From Mesorhizobium australicum (lineage in GTDB: Bacteria > Pseudomonadota > Alphaproteobacteria > Rhizobiales > Rhizobiaceae): a DNA stretch of 64,000 nt. The stretch lies in contig NZ_FXBL01000004.1 in assembly GCF_900177325.1 (NCBI RefSeq), positions 3,100,001 through 3,164,000 on the forward strand, given 5' to 3'. Positions within the stretch are counted from its first letter, which is position 1. Each line of letters opens with the position of its first letter. The notes beneath the pieces were generated by a model. The model saw nothing but the letters and a program-made list of their open reading frames with translations. It was not told where the DNA came from and ran no database searches. This document shows, one piece after another, positions 44,828-53,160 of this stretch. Position numbers and translations under genes: made by a program.

Positions 44828-45919
44828 TCAGGCTTCGATCTGGACCGCGCCCAGCGGCCGCGAGCAGCAGGCCAGGATGTAGCCGTCGGCGATCTCGTCA
44901 TCGAGAATACCGCCATTGTGCTGCATGTCGACCGGACCGTCGCACTTGACCTTGCAGGTGCCGCACAGACCGAACTCGCAGGCCGCCGCGATCCTGACAC
45001 CGGCCGACCTCGCCGTCTGCAGAACCGTTTGCCCGGAGAGGCACGACGCGTCGACACCGGAAAGGCTGAAGGTGATCGGCGTTGCCTCCGCAACCGGGTC
45101 ATCCGCCGGTGAGGAGACGGGAGGCACATCTTCCTTCGCTGGCGCAGCGAAGCTTTCCTGGTGGTAGCGGGCCATGTCGAAGCCGGCATTGTCCAGCATC
45201 GCGCGGACGGCCTGCATGAAGGGCTCGGGGCCGCAGCAAAAGACCTCCCTCTCCCGGAAATCCGGAGAGAGCAGCGGCAGGCGCACTGCGTCGATGCGGC
45301 CCATATGGCCGAACCAGCTCTCGCGGCTCGACCGCTCCTCGATCAGGAAGCCGAGCGAGAGACCGGGCATGCGAGAGCCGAGAAGCTCGAGTTCCTTTCG
45401 GAAGATGATCTCTTCCGGCCGCCGCGCGCACGTGACGAAGGCGACGTCCGTCCAGGGCGCGCAATCGTTCAGCCAGCGCAGCATCGACATCATCGGCGTG
45501 ACGCCGGAGCCCGCCGATATGAAGAGATACTTGGCCGCGGGATGGCGGTGGAGCGTGAAGTCGCCGGCAGGACCGTATGCCCTGAGCAGCGTGCCCGGCC
45601 GGACGGTGTCGAACATCCAGCGCGTGCCCAGGCTCCCCGGCTGCGCCTTGACCGTCACTGCGATCGAGAACGGCCGCGACGGGCTGGACGACAGCGTGTA
45701 GGTGCGCATCAGCGGCTCGTCACCGACCGGGAGTTCCAGCGTGATAAACTGCCCGGGCTGATACCGGAACCAGGTCTGGTTGTCCGAGCGGAACGTGAAC
45801 GTCTTCACCTCCGGCGCCTCGTCCGACACGCCGATGCATTCCAGCGTCTGCAGACGGTCGTTCCAGGGCGCCATCTCGTCGAGATGGCGGTAGAGAGGCG
45901 GGGCGGCGAAGGCGTTCAT
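44828..45919 (-). CDS. gbcB: Flavin/2Fe-2S reductase component of a Rieske oxygenase (GbcB-like)
   Basis: A 363-residue electron-transfer protein. Domains in order: an FAD-binding beta-barrel (residues about 30-135, MRTYTLSSSP for FAD), an NAD-binding Rossmann domain (about 145-260, GSGVTPMMSMLRW and VFCCGPEPFMQAV), a linker with PVSSPADDPV, and a C-terminal plant-type ferredoxin (about 280-363) with the cluster pattern CEFGLCGTC and a late CC. It supplies electrons from NADH to the adjacent Rieske oxygenase, 16 bases upstream. The partner resembles glycine betaine demethylase, hence the symbol; stachydrine demethylase reductase is a close alternative. Confidence 0.82.
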   Translation of the reverse strand: MNAFAAPPLYRHLDEMAPWNDRLQTLECIGVSDEAPEVKTFTFRSDNQTWFRYQPGQFITLELPVGDEPLMRTYTLSSSPSRPFSIAVTVKAQPGSLGTRWMFDTVRPGTLLRAYGPAGDFTLHRHPAAKYLFISAGSGVTPMMSMLRWLNDCAPWTDVAFVTCARRPEEIIFRKELELLGSRMPGLSLGFLIEERSSRESWFGHMGRIDAVRLPLLSPDFREREVFCCGPEPFMQAVRAMLDNAGFDMARYHQESFAAPAKEDVPPVSSPADDPVAEATPITFSLSGVDASCLSGQTVLQTARSAGVRIAAACEFGLCGTCKVKCDGPVDMQHNGGILDDEIADGYILACCSRPLGAVQIEA

Positions 45920-45935
45920 GGTCCCCTCCCCGTGC

Positions 45936-47183
45936 TCAGGCGACGCTGCGCAGCGCCGGCTTTCCGCTGCCGGAAAGACGCGGTTCGATGAAGGCGCAGT
46001 ACCACTCGACGAACTGGATCACGCCGCCTTCGTGGTCGAGCGAGTAAGGTCCCGGCTCGTAGGCAGGCGACTTGATGCCGAAGGCGTTCTCCTCGACGAT
46101 CCGCCGGTCCTGGTCGTTGGTCTCGGTCCAGACATGGGTGAGTTCGGCGAGGTCGTAGTCGATGCCCTCGACCGCGTCCTTGTGGACCAGCCATTTGGTC
46201 GTCACAGCCGTCTCCGTGGCGCTGATCGGCAGCACGCGGAACGTCACGGCATGATCGCCGAGGATGTGGTTCCACGTCGTCGGATAGTGATAGAGCAGCA
46301 GCGAGCCGATGCGGTCGGTCGAGACGTCGTCGGACAGGTTCTTTCTGACCGCGCGCCGGCCGGTCATCGTGTAGCTGACGGCATCGCGCAGCAGCGGCAC
46401 GCGCGTGGTGCGGTACTGACCGTCATCGGCGATGGTGAAGCGGCTGGGCAGTCCCGCCGCCTCGCAGCGCTGCCAGTGTGCGACGATCTCGGGATCGCCA
46501 TCCGCGCCCTGCACGCCAGTGACCGTCGGGGCCTCAGGGAAGGTCTTGCACAGTTCCGGATGGTTGCCGGCGCAGTGATAGCACTCGCGGTTGTTTTCCC
46601 AGACGAGCTTCCAGTTGCCCTTCTCGACGATGGTGCTCTCGAACGCAACCTTCGCCTCCGTGAGACGATGCGGTCTGAAGAACGGCTCGACCATGGTGCG
46701 AAAGGGCTCGAAATCGGCCGGCTCGTCGGCGAGGCAGATGAAGATGTAGCCGCCGACCGTCTCGCAGGCGACCGGCTTCAGCGAAAACTGCGCCGGATCA
46801 AACTCCGGTCCCATCTGGCGGGCGAACAGCAGCCTGCCGTCGAGGTCGTAGGTCCACTGGTGGTAGGGACAGACGAGCCGCGCCGAAGCACCCTTGGCGC
46901 CGGCGCAGACACGACTGCCGCGATGGCGGCAGGAGTTGTGGAACGCCCTCACCTGCCCCTGCCGGTCGCGCACGATCACCACAGGATAGTCGCCGACCTG
47001 CAGAGTCACGTAATTGCCCGGCTTCGGGATCTCGCAGTCATGCGCCGCAAACAGCCAGTCGCGGTACCAGATGAGTTCCAGATCGGCCTGGAAATAGTCC
47101 GGGTCGGTGTAGAACGCCTGCTCCAAACTGTAGCCGTCGCGCCGGTTGCGCAGGCGGCGCAGCATGTCGTTGCGGATATCCAT
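45936..47183 (-). CDS. gbcA: Rieske non-heme iron oxygenase, betaine demethylase-type (GbcA-like)
   Basis: A 415-residue oxygenase. The Rieske 2Fe-2S motif is NSCRHRGSRVCAG...LVCPYHQWTY (C-x-H-x16-C-x2-H), near residues 84-106. The mononuclear iron site is ENNRECYHCAGNHPELC, where Glu replaces the bridging Asp as in glycine betaine and stachydrine demethylases, and DQDRRIVEENAFGI carries the late acidic ligand. It would remove an N-methyl group as formaldehyde, giving dimethylglycine from betaine. ATG 47183 is preceded by GAGGACAGGAC. A cobalamin riboswitch lies 120-315 bases upstream on the same strand. The substrate is inferred from family similarity. Confidence 0.83.
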   Translation of the reverse strand: MDIRNDMLRRLRNRRDGYSLEQAFYTDPDYFQADLELIWYRDWLFAAHDCEIPKPGNYVTLQVGDYPVVIVRDRQGQVRAFHNSCRHRGSRVCAGAKGASARLVCPYHQWTYDLDGRLLFARQMGPEFDPAQFSLKPVACETVGGYIFICLADEPADFEPFRTMVEPFFRPHRLTEAKVAFESTIVEKGNWKLVWENNRECYHCAGNHPELCKTFPEAPTVTGVQGADGDPEIVAHWQRCEAAGLPSRFTIADDGQYRTTRVPLLRDAVSYTMTGRRAVRKNLSDDVSTDRIGSLLLYHYPTTWNHILGDHAVTFRVLPISATETAVTTKWLVHKDAVEGIDYDLAELTHVWTETNDQDRRIVEENAFGIKSPAYEPGPYSLDHEGGVIQFVEWYCAFIEPRLSGSGKPALRSVA

Positions 47184-47207
47184 GTCCTGTCCTCGCGGTC
47201 CAAGGAC
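47184..47207 (-). promoter_or_regulatory. Possible ribosome-site-sequestering hairpin of the gbcA leader
   Basis: On the minus strand GTCCT (47203-47207) can pair with AGGAC (47189-47193), part of the ribosome site GAGGACAGGAC before the gbcA ATG, over a 9-base loop. This is the usual logic of cobalamin riboswitch expression platforms, which hide the ribosome site when B12 is bound. The stem is short, so this is a suggestion only. Confidence 0.4.
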
Positions 47208-47301
47208 TGAACTGGTGGTGATTTCAGGGAAGAGCATCCGCGCACGGCATTTGCCGGGCACGGAGATCCGCCGCTTGACCGCCCACCGCGATCAGTCGAG
47301 T

Positions 47302-47497
47302 TCATCATGTCCAGGGCTGGTTTCCGGGCTCCGGAGCCGTCCTGTCGGACTGTCTCGACACCTTCCCGGGTTCGGCACCCAGTGGTCTCCCGTCGAGACG
47401 TTCAGCTCCGCTACCGTTGCGGGGGCAGCGCCGGCCTTTCACCGGCTTCCCAATTCTCCGGCGCGTTCGTCGCGCGCCGGCACCTCGGACAGGATGA
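47302..47497 (-). ncRNA. Cobalamin (B12) riboswitch
   Basis: On the minus strand the core reads GGGAAGCCGGTGAAAGGCC, then GGCGCTGCCCCCGCAACGGT, then ACCACTGGGTG, GGGAAGGTG, and finally the B12 box AGCCCGGAAACCAGCC, all in canonical order for the Cobalamin riboswitch family. A closing P1 helix pairs TCATCCTGTCC (47487-47497) with GGACATGATGA (47302-47312) at 10 of 11 positions, so the aptamer appears intact. Downstream on the same strand the only genes are gbcAB-like; no cobalamin transport or synthesis gene follows. Aptamer identity is strong, and the regulated target is inferred from position. The rest of this roughly 400-base gap holds no gene. Confidence 0.9.
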
Positions 47498-47583
47498 TCT
47501 AAGCACCACTCCTCGATTCCGGGCGGCAGGAAAGCGACATCCACAGGGCAAAAGGCGACAGGCGATAGGGCGCAAAGGCCACG

Positions 47584-48192
47584 CTATTTCGCCGAGATCA
47601 GGGCGCGGTCATATTTGAACTGCTGGCCGCCATCGCCGAACCAGCTCGCGTCGAAGGCCGCCTGCTTGCGCTGGTGCCAGGCCTCGGACGACGTCGACTG
47701 CCGCTTTGCCTGCTCCACCATCCCGGCGCATTCCCGGCGCGCATCGCCCTTCAGGCGCAGGATGTCGCGCTCGACGCGCCGGGCATAGTCCAGCGCGATG
47801 TCGCGGTGGCGCTTCTCATGCCGCCACAGATGCGCTTCGAAAGCGGTCCACGCCTTGCGCACGGAAGCGCTCCCCTTCCCCGTCCATTTCGGGATCCGGT
47901 AGGTGAACGAGACGTGCACGTCGAGGCCGGTCACGACGCACCGGGCTCCCCTGACGCCTGCCTTGATGTCGCGCACGTCAAAGGTCATGCTGGTTGTCGC
48001 CACCTTGTGGTCGCGCTGGCCGGTAAGCCTGGGGCCTTTCCTGGCAATCTGAGCGTAAATCTCCTGTCCGGTGCGGCCGCTCACCGGGTAGTGGATGGTC
48101 TTCTCGCTATAGGTGACTTTGGCGGCCGAGTCGGACAGGCTCGGCGTCGCCAGAAGGACACCAAGGGCAAATGCTCTCAGGCTGGACTTCAC
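47584..48192 (-). CDS. DUF922 family exported protein, predicted Zn-dependent protease
   Basis: A 202-residue protein with a signal peptide (residues about 1-23, SLSDSAA). The DUF922 core includes YSEKTIHYPVSGRTGQEIYAQI near the start. A helix with the gluzincin motif H-E-x-x-H (LWRHEKRHRDIALDYARRVE) lies in the middle third and could bind zinc. The cysteine pair in ARCVVTG and RRECAGM may form a disulfide. The family is predicted to be metalloproteases, but no substrate is known. It is divergent from mazG. Confidence 0.83.
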   Translation of the reverse strand: MKSSLRAFALGVLLATPSLSDSAAKVTYSEKTIHYPVSGRTGQEIYAQIARKGPRLTGQRDHKVATTSMTFDVRDIKAGVRGARCVVTGLDVHVSFTYRIPKWTGKGSASVRKAWTAFEAHLWRHEKRHRDIALDYARRVERDILRLKGDARRECAGMVEQAKRQSTSSEAWHQRKQAAFDASWFGDGGQQFKYDRALISAK

Positions 48193-48259
48193 GCGTCGCC
48201 GTCTCCCCGCCGACCGGGAGATCCGGGGCGCCGAACCAAGTTATTGCGCGTGTGGACAA

Positions 48260-49084
48260 ATGCAACCGTCGAGAGATATCGCCCGCCTCATCGAGATCAT
48301 GGCCGCGCTGCGCACGCCGGGCACGGGCTGCGCGTGGGACCTGGAGCAGACCTTTGCAACCATTGCGCCGTATACGGTCGAGGAGGCCTACGAAGTCTCC
48401 GACGCGATCGCGCGCAACGACCTCACCGACCTTCGCGATGAGCTCGGCGATCTGCTTCTCCAGGTGGTCTTCCATTCCCGCATCGCACAGGAGGCCGGCG
48501 AATTCGAGTTTGGCGACGTCGTCACCGCGATCACGACCAAAATGATCCGCCGCCACCCGCACGTCTTCGGCGATGCTGACGCGCGTGCCGCCGGTTCCGC
48601 CAAGGGCCAGTGGGACCGCATCAAGGCCGAGGAGAAAGCGGAGAAGCGTGCGGCGCGCATCGCCCGCGGCGAAAATCCGGAGGACCATGGGACCGGTTTC
48701 CTCGACGGGATCCCGGTCGTCCTGCCCTCGCTGACCCGCGCATTGAAGCTGCAGCAGAAGGCGGCGACGGTCGGATTCGACTGGGGCGAGGCGGCGCCCA
48801 TCCTCGACAAGATCGAGGAGGAAATCGGCGAACTGCGTGCCGCGATGGCCGCCGGACGACAGAGCGAGATCGCCGACGAGTTCGGCGACATCCTCTTCGC
48901 GGTCGTCAATCTCGGCCGCCACCTCGGCGTGGATGCCGAGGCCGCGCTCGCCGGAACCAACGAGAAATTCCGCTCGCGCTTCCACTTTGTGGAGAAAGCA
49001 CTTTCCGACGCAGAATCAAGCCTTAAGGACGCATCTCTTGAAGAGATGGAAGAGCTTTGGCAAAAGGCGAAGAAGACTGCATAA
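48260..49084 (+). CDS. mazG: Nucleoside triphosphate pyrophosphohydrolase MazG
   Basis: A 274-residue protein with two MazG domains. The first contains LRTPGTGCAWDLEQTF and EEAYEVSDAIARNDLTDLRDELGDLL, an E-x-x-E...E-x-x-D metal site. The second contains EEEIGELRAAMAAGRQSEIADEFGDILFAVVNLGRHLG. It hydrolyses nucleoside triphosphates to monophosphates and can clear aberrant nucleotides or lower ppGpp-related pools. ATG 48260 opens the canonical N-terminus. It ends 16 bases before the convergent hflX stop. Confidence 0.95.
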   Translation: MQPSRDIARLIEIMAALRTPGTGCAWDLEQTFATIAPYTVEEAYEVSDAIARNDLTDLRDELGDLLLQVVFHSRIAQEAGEFEFGDVVTAITTKMIRRHPHVFGDADARAAGSAKGQWDRIKAEEKAEKRAARIARGENPEDHGTGFLDGIPVVLPSLTRALKLQQKAATVGFDWGEAAPILDKIEEEIGELRAAMAAGRQSEIADEFGDILFAVVNLGRHLGVDAEAALAGTNEKFRSRFHFVEKALSDAESSLKDASLEEMEELWQKAKKTA

Positions 49085-49100
49085 CAGGCTGAACTGACGC

Positions 49101-50483
49101 CTATTTCTGCCCTACCCTGGCATTGAATTCCGCCAGCGCCGCAGGCGTTGCGCGAAGTTCGAGCGTTACCGAGCCGTCATCATTGTCTTTTCGGGACTGG
49201 ACTGCGGCGTTCCGGTAGAGCCAGTCGATAGAGCCCAGCTGCTCTGGCGGGAGGACAATCGTAGCCAGCGTCAGCGCGCCCGATATCCGCGCCTCGATCA
49301 GGTCGAGCAGTTGCGAAATGCCCTCGCCGGTAACAGCGGAGATCGCGATCGGCGGCTCCTTGTCCGGCGCACTACCTTCTTCGAGGAGGCGCTGACGGGT
49401 GCCCTCTTCCAGCAGGTCGATCTTGTTCCAGACCTCGATCACACGTCGGCTGTCCGACGCGTCGACGCCGAGGTCGCCGAGAATGCGCTCCACGTCCTCC
49501 GCCTGCGCGGCCGTGTCGGGATCGGAGATGTCGCGCAGGTGCAGCACGAGATCGGCCTCCACCACCTCTTCCAGGGTGGCGCGGAAGGCCGCGACGAGAT
49601 GGGTCGGCAGGTCGGAGATGAAGCCCACCGTGTCGGAGAGGATGACGATCGTGCCGTGCGGCAACCGCACCCGGCGCAGCGTCGGGTCGAGCGTGGCGAA
49701 CAGCATATCCTCGGCCAGCACCCCTGCCCCGGTCAGCCGGTTGAACAGGGTGGACTTGCCGGCATTGGTGTAGCCGACGATGGCGACGATCGGATACGGC
49801 ACCTTCTTGCGCTTGGCGCGGTGCAGTTCGCGCGTGCGCTTGACCGTCTCCAGCTCGCGCTTCAGCCGCAGGATCTTCTCCTGCAGGATGCGCCGGTCGG
49901 CCTCGATCTGGGTTTCGCCTGGGCCGCCGAGGAAGCCCGCGCCGCCGCGCTGGCGCTCAAGGTGTGTCCAGCTGCGGACCAGCCGGCCCTTCTGGTAGTT
50001 CAGATGCGCGAGCTCGACCTGGAGCGCGCCCTCCTTGGTGCGGGCGCGCCGGCCGAAGATCTCGAGGATGATGCCGGTGCGGTCGAGCACCTTGGCCTTC
50101 AGTTCCTTTTCTAGGTTGCGCTGCTGCACCGGCGTAAGCGGGTGGTCGACGATCACCAGCTCGGCCTTCTTCTCAGCCACGACGGCCGCGAGGTCTTCGA
50201 TCTTGCCGCTACCGATCAGGGTTGCCGGTCGCGGGTCGGCGACGGTCACGATCTCAGTGTGGACGGGTTCAAGGTCGATCGCGAGCGCAAGCCCGACTGC
50301 CTCGTCGTGCCTGGCCTGTGGAGAGCGCGACAGTCTCGGGCGCGAAATCGAATCACCGCTGTCATCATTGCGCGGATGACGCGTAAGCACCGGCACCACG
50401 ACCACGGCGCGGCCGGTGCTTTCGGGAACAGCCTCCGCGGGTCCGGCCTTGCGGCCCCGCGGCTTGTCGCCGGCTTCGCTCAA
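49101..50483 (-). CDS. hflX: GTPase HflX
   Basis: A 460-residue ribosome-associated GTPase. The N-terminal HflX domain (about residues 55-200) includes [19 protein letters not shown], a linker helix region with [13 protein letters not shown] follows, and the G domain has G1 [17 protein letters not shown]3 [10 protein letters not shown] and G4 NKID. A C-terminal extension completes the family length. HflX splits stalled or hibernating 70S ribosomes during stress. It starts directly after the hfq stop. Confidence 0.96.
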   Translation of the reverse strand: MSEAGDKPRGRKAGPAEAVPESTGRAVVVVPVLTRHPRNDDSGDSISRPRLSRSPQARHDEAVGLALAIDLEPVHTEIVTVADPRPATLIGSGKIEDLAAVVAEKKAELVIVDHPLTPVQQRNLEKELKAKVLDRTGIILEIFGRRARTKEGALQVELAHLNYQKGRLVRSWTHLERQRGGAGFLGGPGETQIEADRRILQEKILRLKRELETVKRTRELHRAKRKKVPYPIVAIVGYTNAGKSTLFNRLTGAGVLAEDMLFATLDPTLRRVRLPHGTIVILSDTVGFISDLPTHLVAAFRATLEEVVEADLVLHLRDISDPDTAAQAEDVERILGDLGVDASDSRRVIEVWNKIDLLEEGTRQRLLEEGSAPDKEPPIAISAVTGEGISQLLDLIEARISGALTLATIVLPPEQLGSIDWLYRNAAVQSRKDNDDGSVTLELRATPAALAEFNARVGQK

Positions 50484-50723
50484 TCAGGCGCCTTCTTCGC
50501 CGTCGAACATCTGCACCGGCTGGCTCGGCATGATCGTGGAGATCGCGTGCTTGTAGACCAGCTGCGAATGTCCGTCGCGGCGCAGCAGAACGCAGAAATT
50601 GTCGAACGATGTCACTACGCCGGTAAGCTTGACGCCGTTGATCAGGAAGATGGTCAGGGGATTTTTGCTCTTGCGAACCGAGTTGAGGAACAGGTCCTGG
50701 AGGTTCTGCGATCGTTCCGCCAT
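50484..50723 (-). CDS. hfq: RNA chaperone Hfq
   Basis: A 79-residue Sm-like protein that forms a hexameric RNA-binding ring. Sm1 is visible as [38 protein letters not shown] and Sm2 as [11 protein letters not shown]. The proximal uridine site (YKHA) is intact. Rhizobial Hfq mediates sRNA control of nitrogen metabolism, symbiosis and stress genes. It is followed directly by hflX, the typical bacterial hfq-hflX operon. Confidence 0.98.
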   Translation of the reverse strand: MAERSQNLQDLFLNSVRKSKNPLTIFLINGVKLTGVVTSFDNFCVLLRRDGHSQLVYKHAISTIMPSQPVQMFDGEEGA

Positions 50724-50877
50724 TTTTCTTATCTTTCACCTTGCCCGCAAGTTCACCGACAGTAGCACCGAACAAGACCGGGATTGTCAAGCGTCGCGGA
50801 CCTGAATCCGGCGCATGGCAACCCTGCGTTTCGGTGGGGAACTCGACATCGAGCCATGAGGGCTCGCGATGCGGTTA

Positions 50878-51738
50878 TCAGGCCGGAGTCTTTTCCGCAA
50901 CGTCAAAAAACGCCTGCCGCAGCGATTGGACGACCGAGCCCGGATGGCCATTGGCGATCGGAGACCCGTCGACCTCCACGACCGGCATCGCGATGGTGGT
51001 GGCGGAACTGATGAAGGCCTCGCGGGCAGCCTTTGCCTCATCAACGGAAAAGCCACGCTCCTCGATCTTCAATCCGAGCTTCGCGGCGACTTCGAACAGT
51101 GTCGTGCGCGTGATGCCGCGCAGGATACCGTGCTCCGCGGGCCTCGTGACCAGGCAACCGTCCTTGGTGATGATCCAGGCATTCGACGACCCGCCTTCCT
51201 TGACGTTGCCCTCGGCATCGACGAACCACGCTTCCTGCGCGCCCGCTTCCTTCGCAGCCTGCTTGGCGAGCACGTTGGGCAGCAGCCCGACGGACTTGAT
51301 GTCGACGCGGTCCCAGCGGCTTTCCGGCAGGGTGATCACCTTGATTCCCGTCTCGGCTCGCCTCGCGGCGAGAGCCGGATCGACTTTCTTCGCGGTCACG
51401 ACGACGGCCGGGACGGTCTTGTCAGGGAACACGAAGTCACGGCTGGCCACCCCTCGCGTCACCTGCACATAGACTAGGCCGTTAGTGACGCCGTTGCGGG
51501 TCACCACCTCGCGCATGACCATGACGAGGGCCGAACGGTGCATCGGCCAGCCGATCCGCAGCTCGCGCAGCGACCGGTCGAGCCGGTCGAGATGGCGCGT
51601 CATGTCCATCAGATTTCCGCGCGCGACCTCGCAGACCTCGTAGACCCCGTCTGCGAACTGATAGCCGCGATCCTCGATATGGATAGCGGCATCGCGGTGC
51701 GGAACATAGCGGCCGTTGACGTAGGCGATGCGAGGCAT
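50878..51738 (-). CDS. D-amino-acid aminotransferase (class IV PLP enzyme)
   Basis: A 286-residue fold-type IV aminotransferase. RGYQFADGVYEVCEV, the lysine region DIKSVGLLPNVLAKQAA (PLP Lys in the SVG-x-LPN motif), EAWFVDAEGNVKEGGSSN and HGILRGITRTTLFEVA match D-alanine/D-amino-acid aminotransferases more closely than branched-chain enzymes. It interconverts D-alanine and D-glutamate for peptidoglycan, and sits between trkA and hfq as in many rhizobia. Confidence 0.9.
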   Translation of the reverse strand: MPRIAYVNGRYVPHRDAAIHIEDRGYQFADGVYEVCEVARGNLMDMTRHLDRLDRSLRELRIGWPMHRSALVMVMREVVTRNGVTNGLVYVQVTRGVASRDFVFPDKTVPAVVVTAKKVDPALAARRAETGIKVITLPESRWDRVDIKSVGLLPNVLAKQAAKEAGAQEAWFVDAEGNVKEGGSSNAWIITKDGCLVTRPAEHGILRGITRTTLFEVAAKLGLKIEERGFSVDEAKAAREAFISSATTIAMPVVEVDGSPIANGHPGSVVQSLRQAFFDVAEKTPA

Positions 51739-51780
51739 TGTTGCTCCTTGGAGGATTTGGAACGGTCGGCAGGCCGGACG

Positions 51781-53157
51781 TCAGAAGAATTCGAGGCTGA
51801 CGCGGAACATCTGCTCCACCTGCCGGACCTCGTTCGCCATGGCGAAGATCACGACACGGTCCTTGGGCTTGATCCGCATCGTTCCGTCAGGCTTCAACAC
51901 CTGCCCGTCGCGGTAGATTGCGCCGATGCGCATGCCCGAGGGCAGGTCCGCGTCGCGCAGCTGCGGGCCGACCAGCGGCGAGGTCTCCAGCGCCTCCGCC
52001 TCGATGATCTCAGCCGCCCCCTTCTGGACGCTGTGGACGGCCCGTATGCGGCCCCGCCGCACATGCTGCAGCACACGCGAGATCGTCACGTTGCGCGGGT
52101 TGATGTAGGCGTCGACGCCGATGGTCTTGGTCAGGTCGTGGTAGGAAGGGTTGTTGATCAGGGCGAGGTTCGACTTGCAGCCGAGCCGCTTGGCCATGAC
52201 GCTCGACAGGATGTTGACCTGATCGTTGTTGGTCAGCGCCACCATCAGGTCGGCCGCCTCGATGTCGGCCTCCAGCAGCAGCTTCTGGTCAAGCGCGCTG
52301 CCATGCAGCACGACGGTCTTCCGCAACTGGTCCGCGATAGCGATCGCGCGTTCGCGCGTGTTCTCGATCAGCTTGACACGGGTGCGGATCTGCCGCTGTT
52401 CCAGCGCTCTGGCGACGTAAAGGCCGATATTGCCGCCGCCGGCGATGACGATCCGCGACGCTTCGGTCTCCTCGTGGCCGAACAGGCCGAGCGTGCGGCG
52501 CACCTGGTCCTTGGTTGTCACGACATAGGCGAGGTCGCCCGCGAGCAACTGGTCGCTGGAATGCGGCACGAAGAGCTTGCCGTTGCGGCTGACGCCAACG
52601 ACGGTCGACGGCAGGTCGGGAAACAGCTCGCTCAGCTGGGCAAGCGGTGTGTTGATGACCGGGCATTCTTCCAGGCACTCGATCGCGACCATGGCCACCT
52701 TGCTGTCGGCGAAGCGCACGACATCGGTCGCCCCGGGCAGAGCGATACGGCGCAGCACCATCTCGCCCACTTCAAGCTCGGGCGAGATCACCACGTCGAT
52801 CGGCAGATGTTCGCGCGAAAACAGGTCCTGGTAATGCGGTCGCAGATAGGACTGCGACCGGATGCGCGCGATCTTGGTCGGCACGTTGAACAGCGAGTGC
52901 GCGACCTTGCAGGCGATCATGTTCACTTCGTCGTAGAGCGTGACGGCGATGACCATGTCGGCCTCTACGGCACCGGCGGCCTCCAGCACGTCCGGATGCG
53001 CGCCGTGACCGACGATACCGCGCACGTCGAGCGAATCGCGGATCGCGCCGATCAACTCGGGCGAGGTGTCGATGACGGAGACGTCGTTGCGCTCCGCCGC
53101 TAGCCGTTCCGCGATGCCGTATCCTACTTGTCCAGCACCGCAGATGATAACGCGCAT
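51781..53157 (-). CDS. trkA: Trk system potassium transporter regulatory protein TrkA
   Basis: A 458-residue peripheral protein with two tandem RCK modules. The first NAD site is VIICGAGQVGYGIAERLA, the second IVIAGGGNIGLYVARALE, each followed by a TrkA-C domain. It binds TrkH-type potassium channels at the inner membrane and gates them with nucleotides. The membrane subunit is not in this window. It begins 3 bases after ntrX, so potassium control is tied to the nitrogen operon transcriptionally. Confidence 0.95.
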   Translation of the reverse strand: MRVIICGAGQVGYGIAERLAAERNDVSVIDTSPELIGAIRDSLDVRGIVGHGAHPDVLEAAGAVEADMVIAVTLYDEVNMIACKVAHSLFNVPTKIARIRSQSYLRPHYQDLFSREHLPIDVVISPELEVGEMVLRRIALPGATDVVRFADSKVAMVAIECLEECPVINTPLAQLSELFPDLPSTVVGVSRNGKLFVPHSSDQLLAGDLAYVVTTKDQVRRTLGLFGHEETEASRIVIAGGGNIGLYVARALEQRQIRTRVKLIENTRERAIAIADQLRKTVVLHGSALDQKLLLEADIEAADLMVALTNNDQVNILSSVMAKRLGCKSNLALINNPSYHDLTKTIGVDAYINPRNVTISRVLQHVRRGRIRAVHSVQKGAAEIIEAEALETSPLVGPQLRDADLPSGMRIGAIYRDGQVLKPDGTMRIKPKDRVVIFAMANEVRQVEQMFRVSLEFF

Positions 53158-53160
53158 AGA

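Noticed and set aside
47006..47308. Short minus-strand frame beginning right after the riboswitch (ATGATGAACTC...)
   Set aside because: It overlaps the gbcA start in another frame, its translation is Ser/Ala/Thr-rich without family features, and no ribosome site precedes it; the riboswitch target is better taken as gbcA.
47146..47502. Plus-strand open frames across the riboswitch
   Set aside because: They run antisense through a structured RNA with conserved aptamer blocks and show no protein features.
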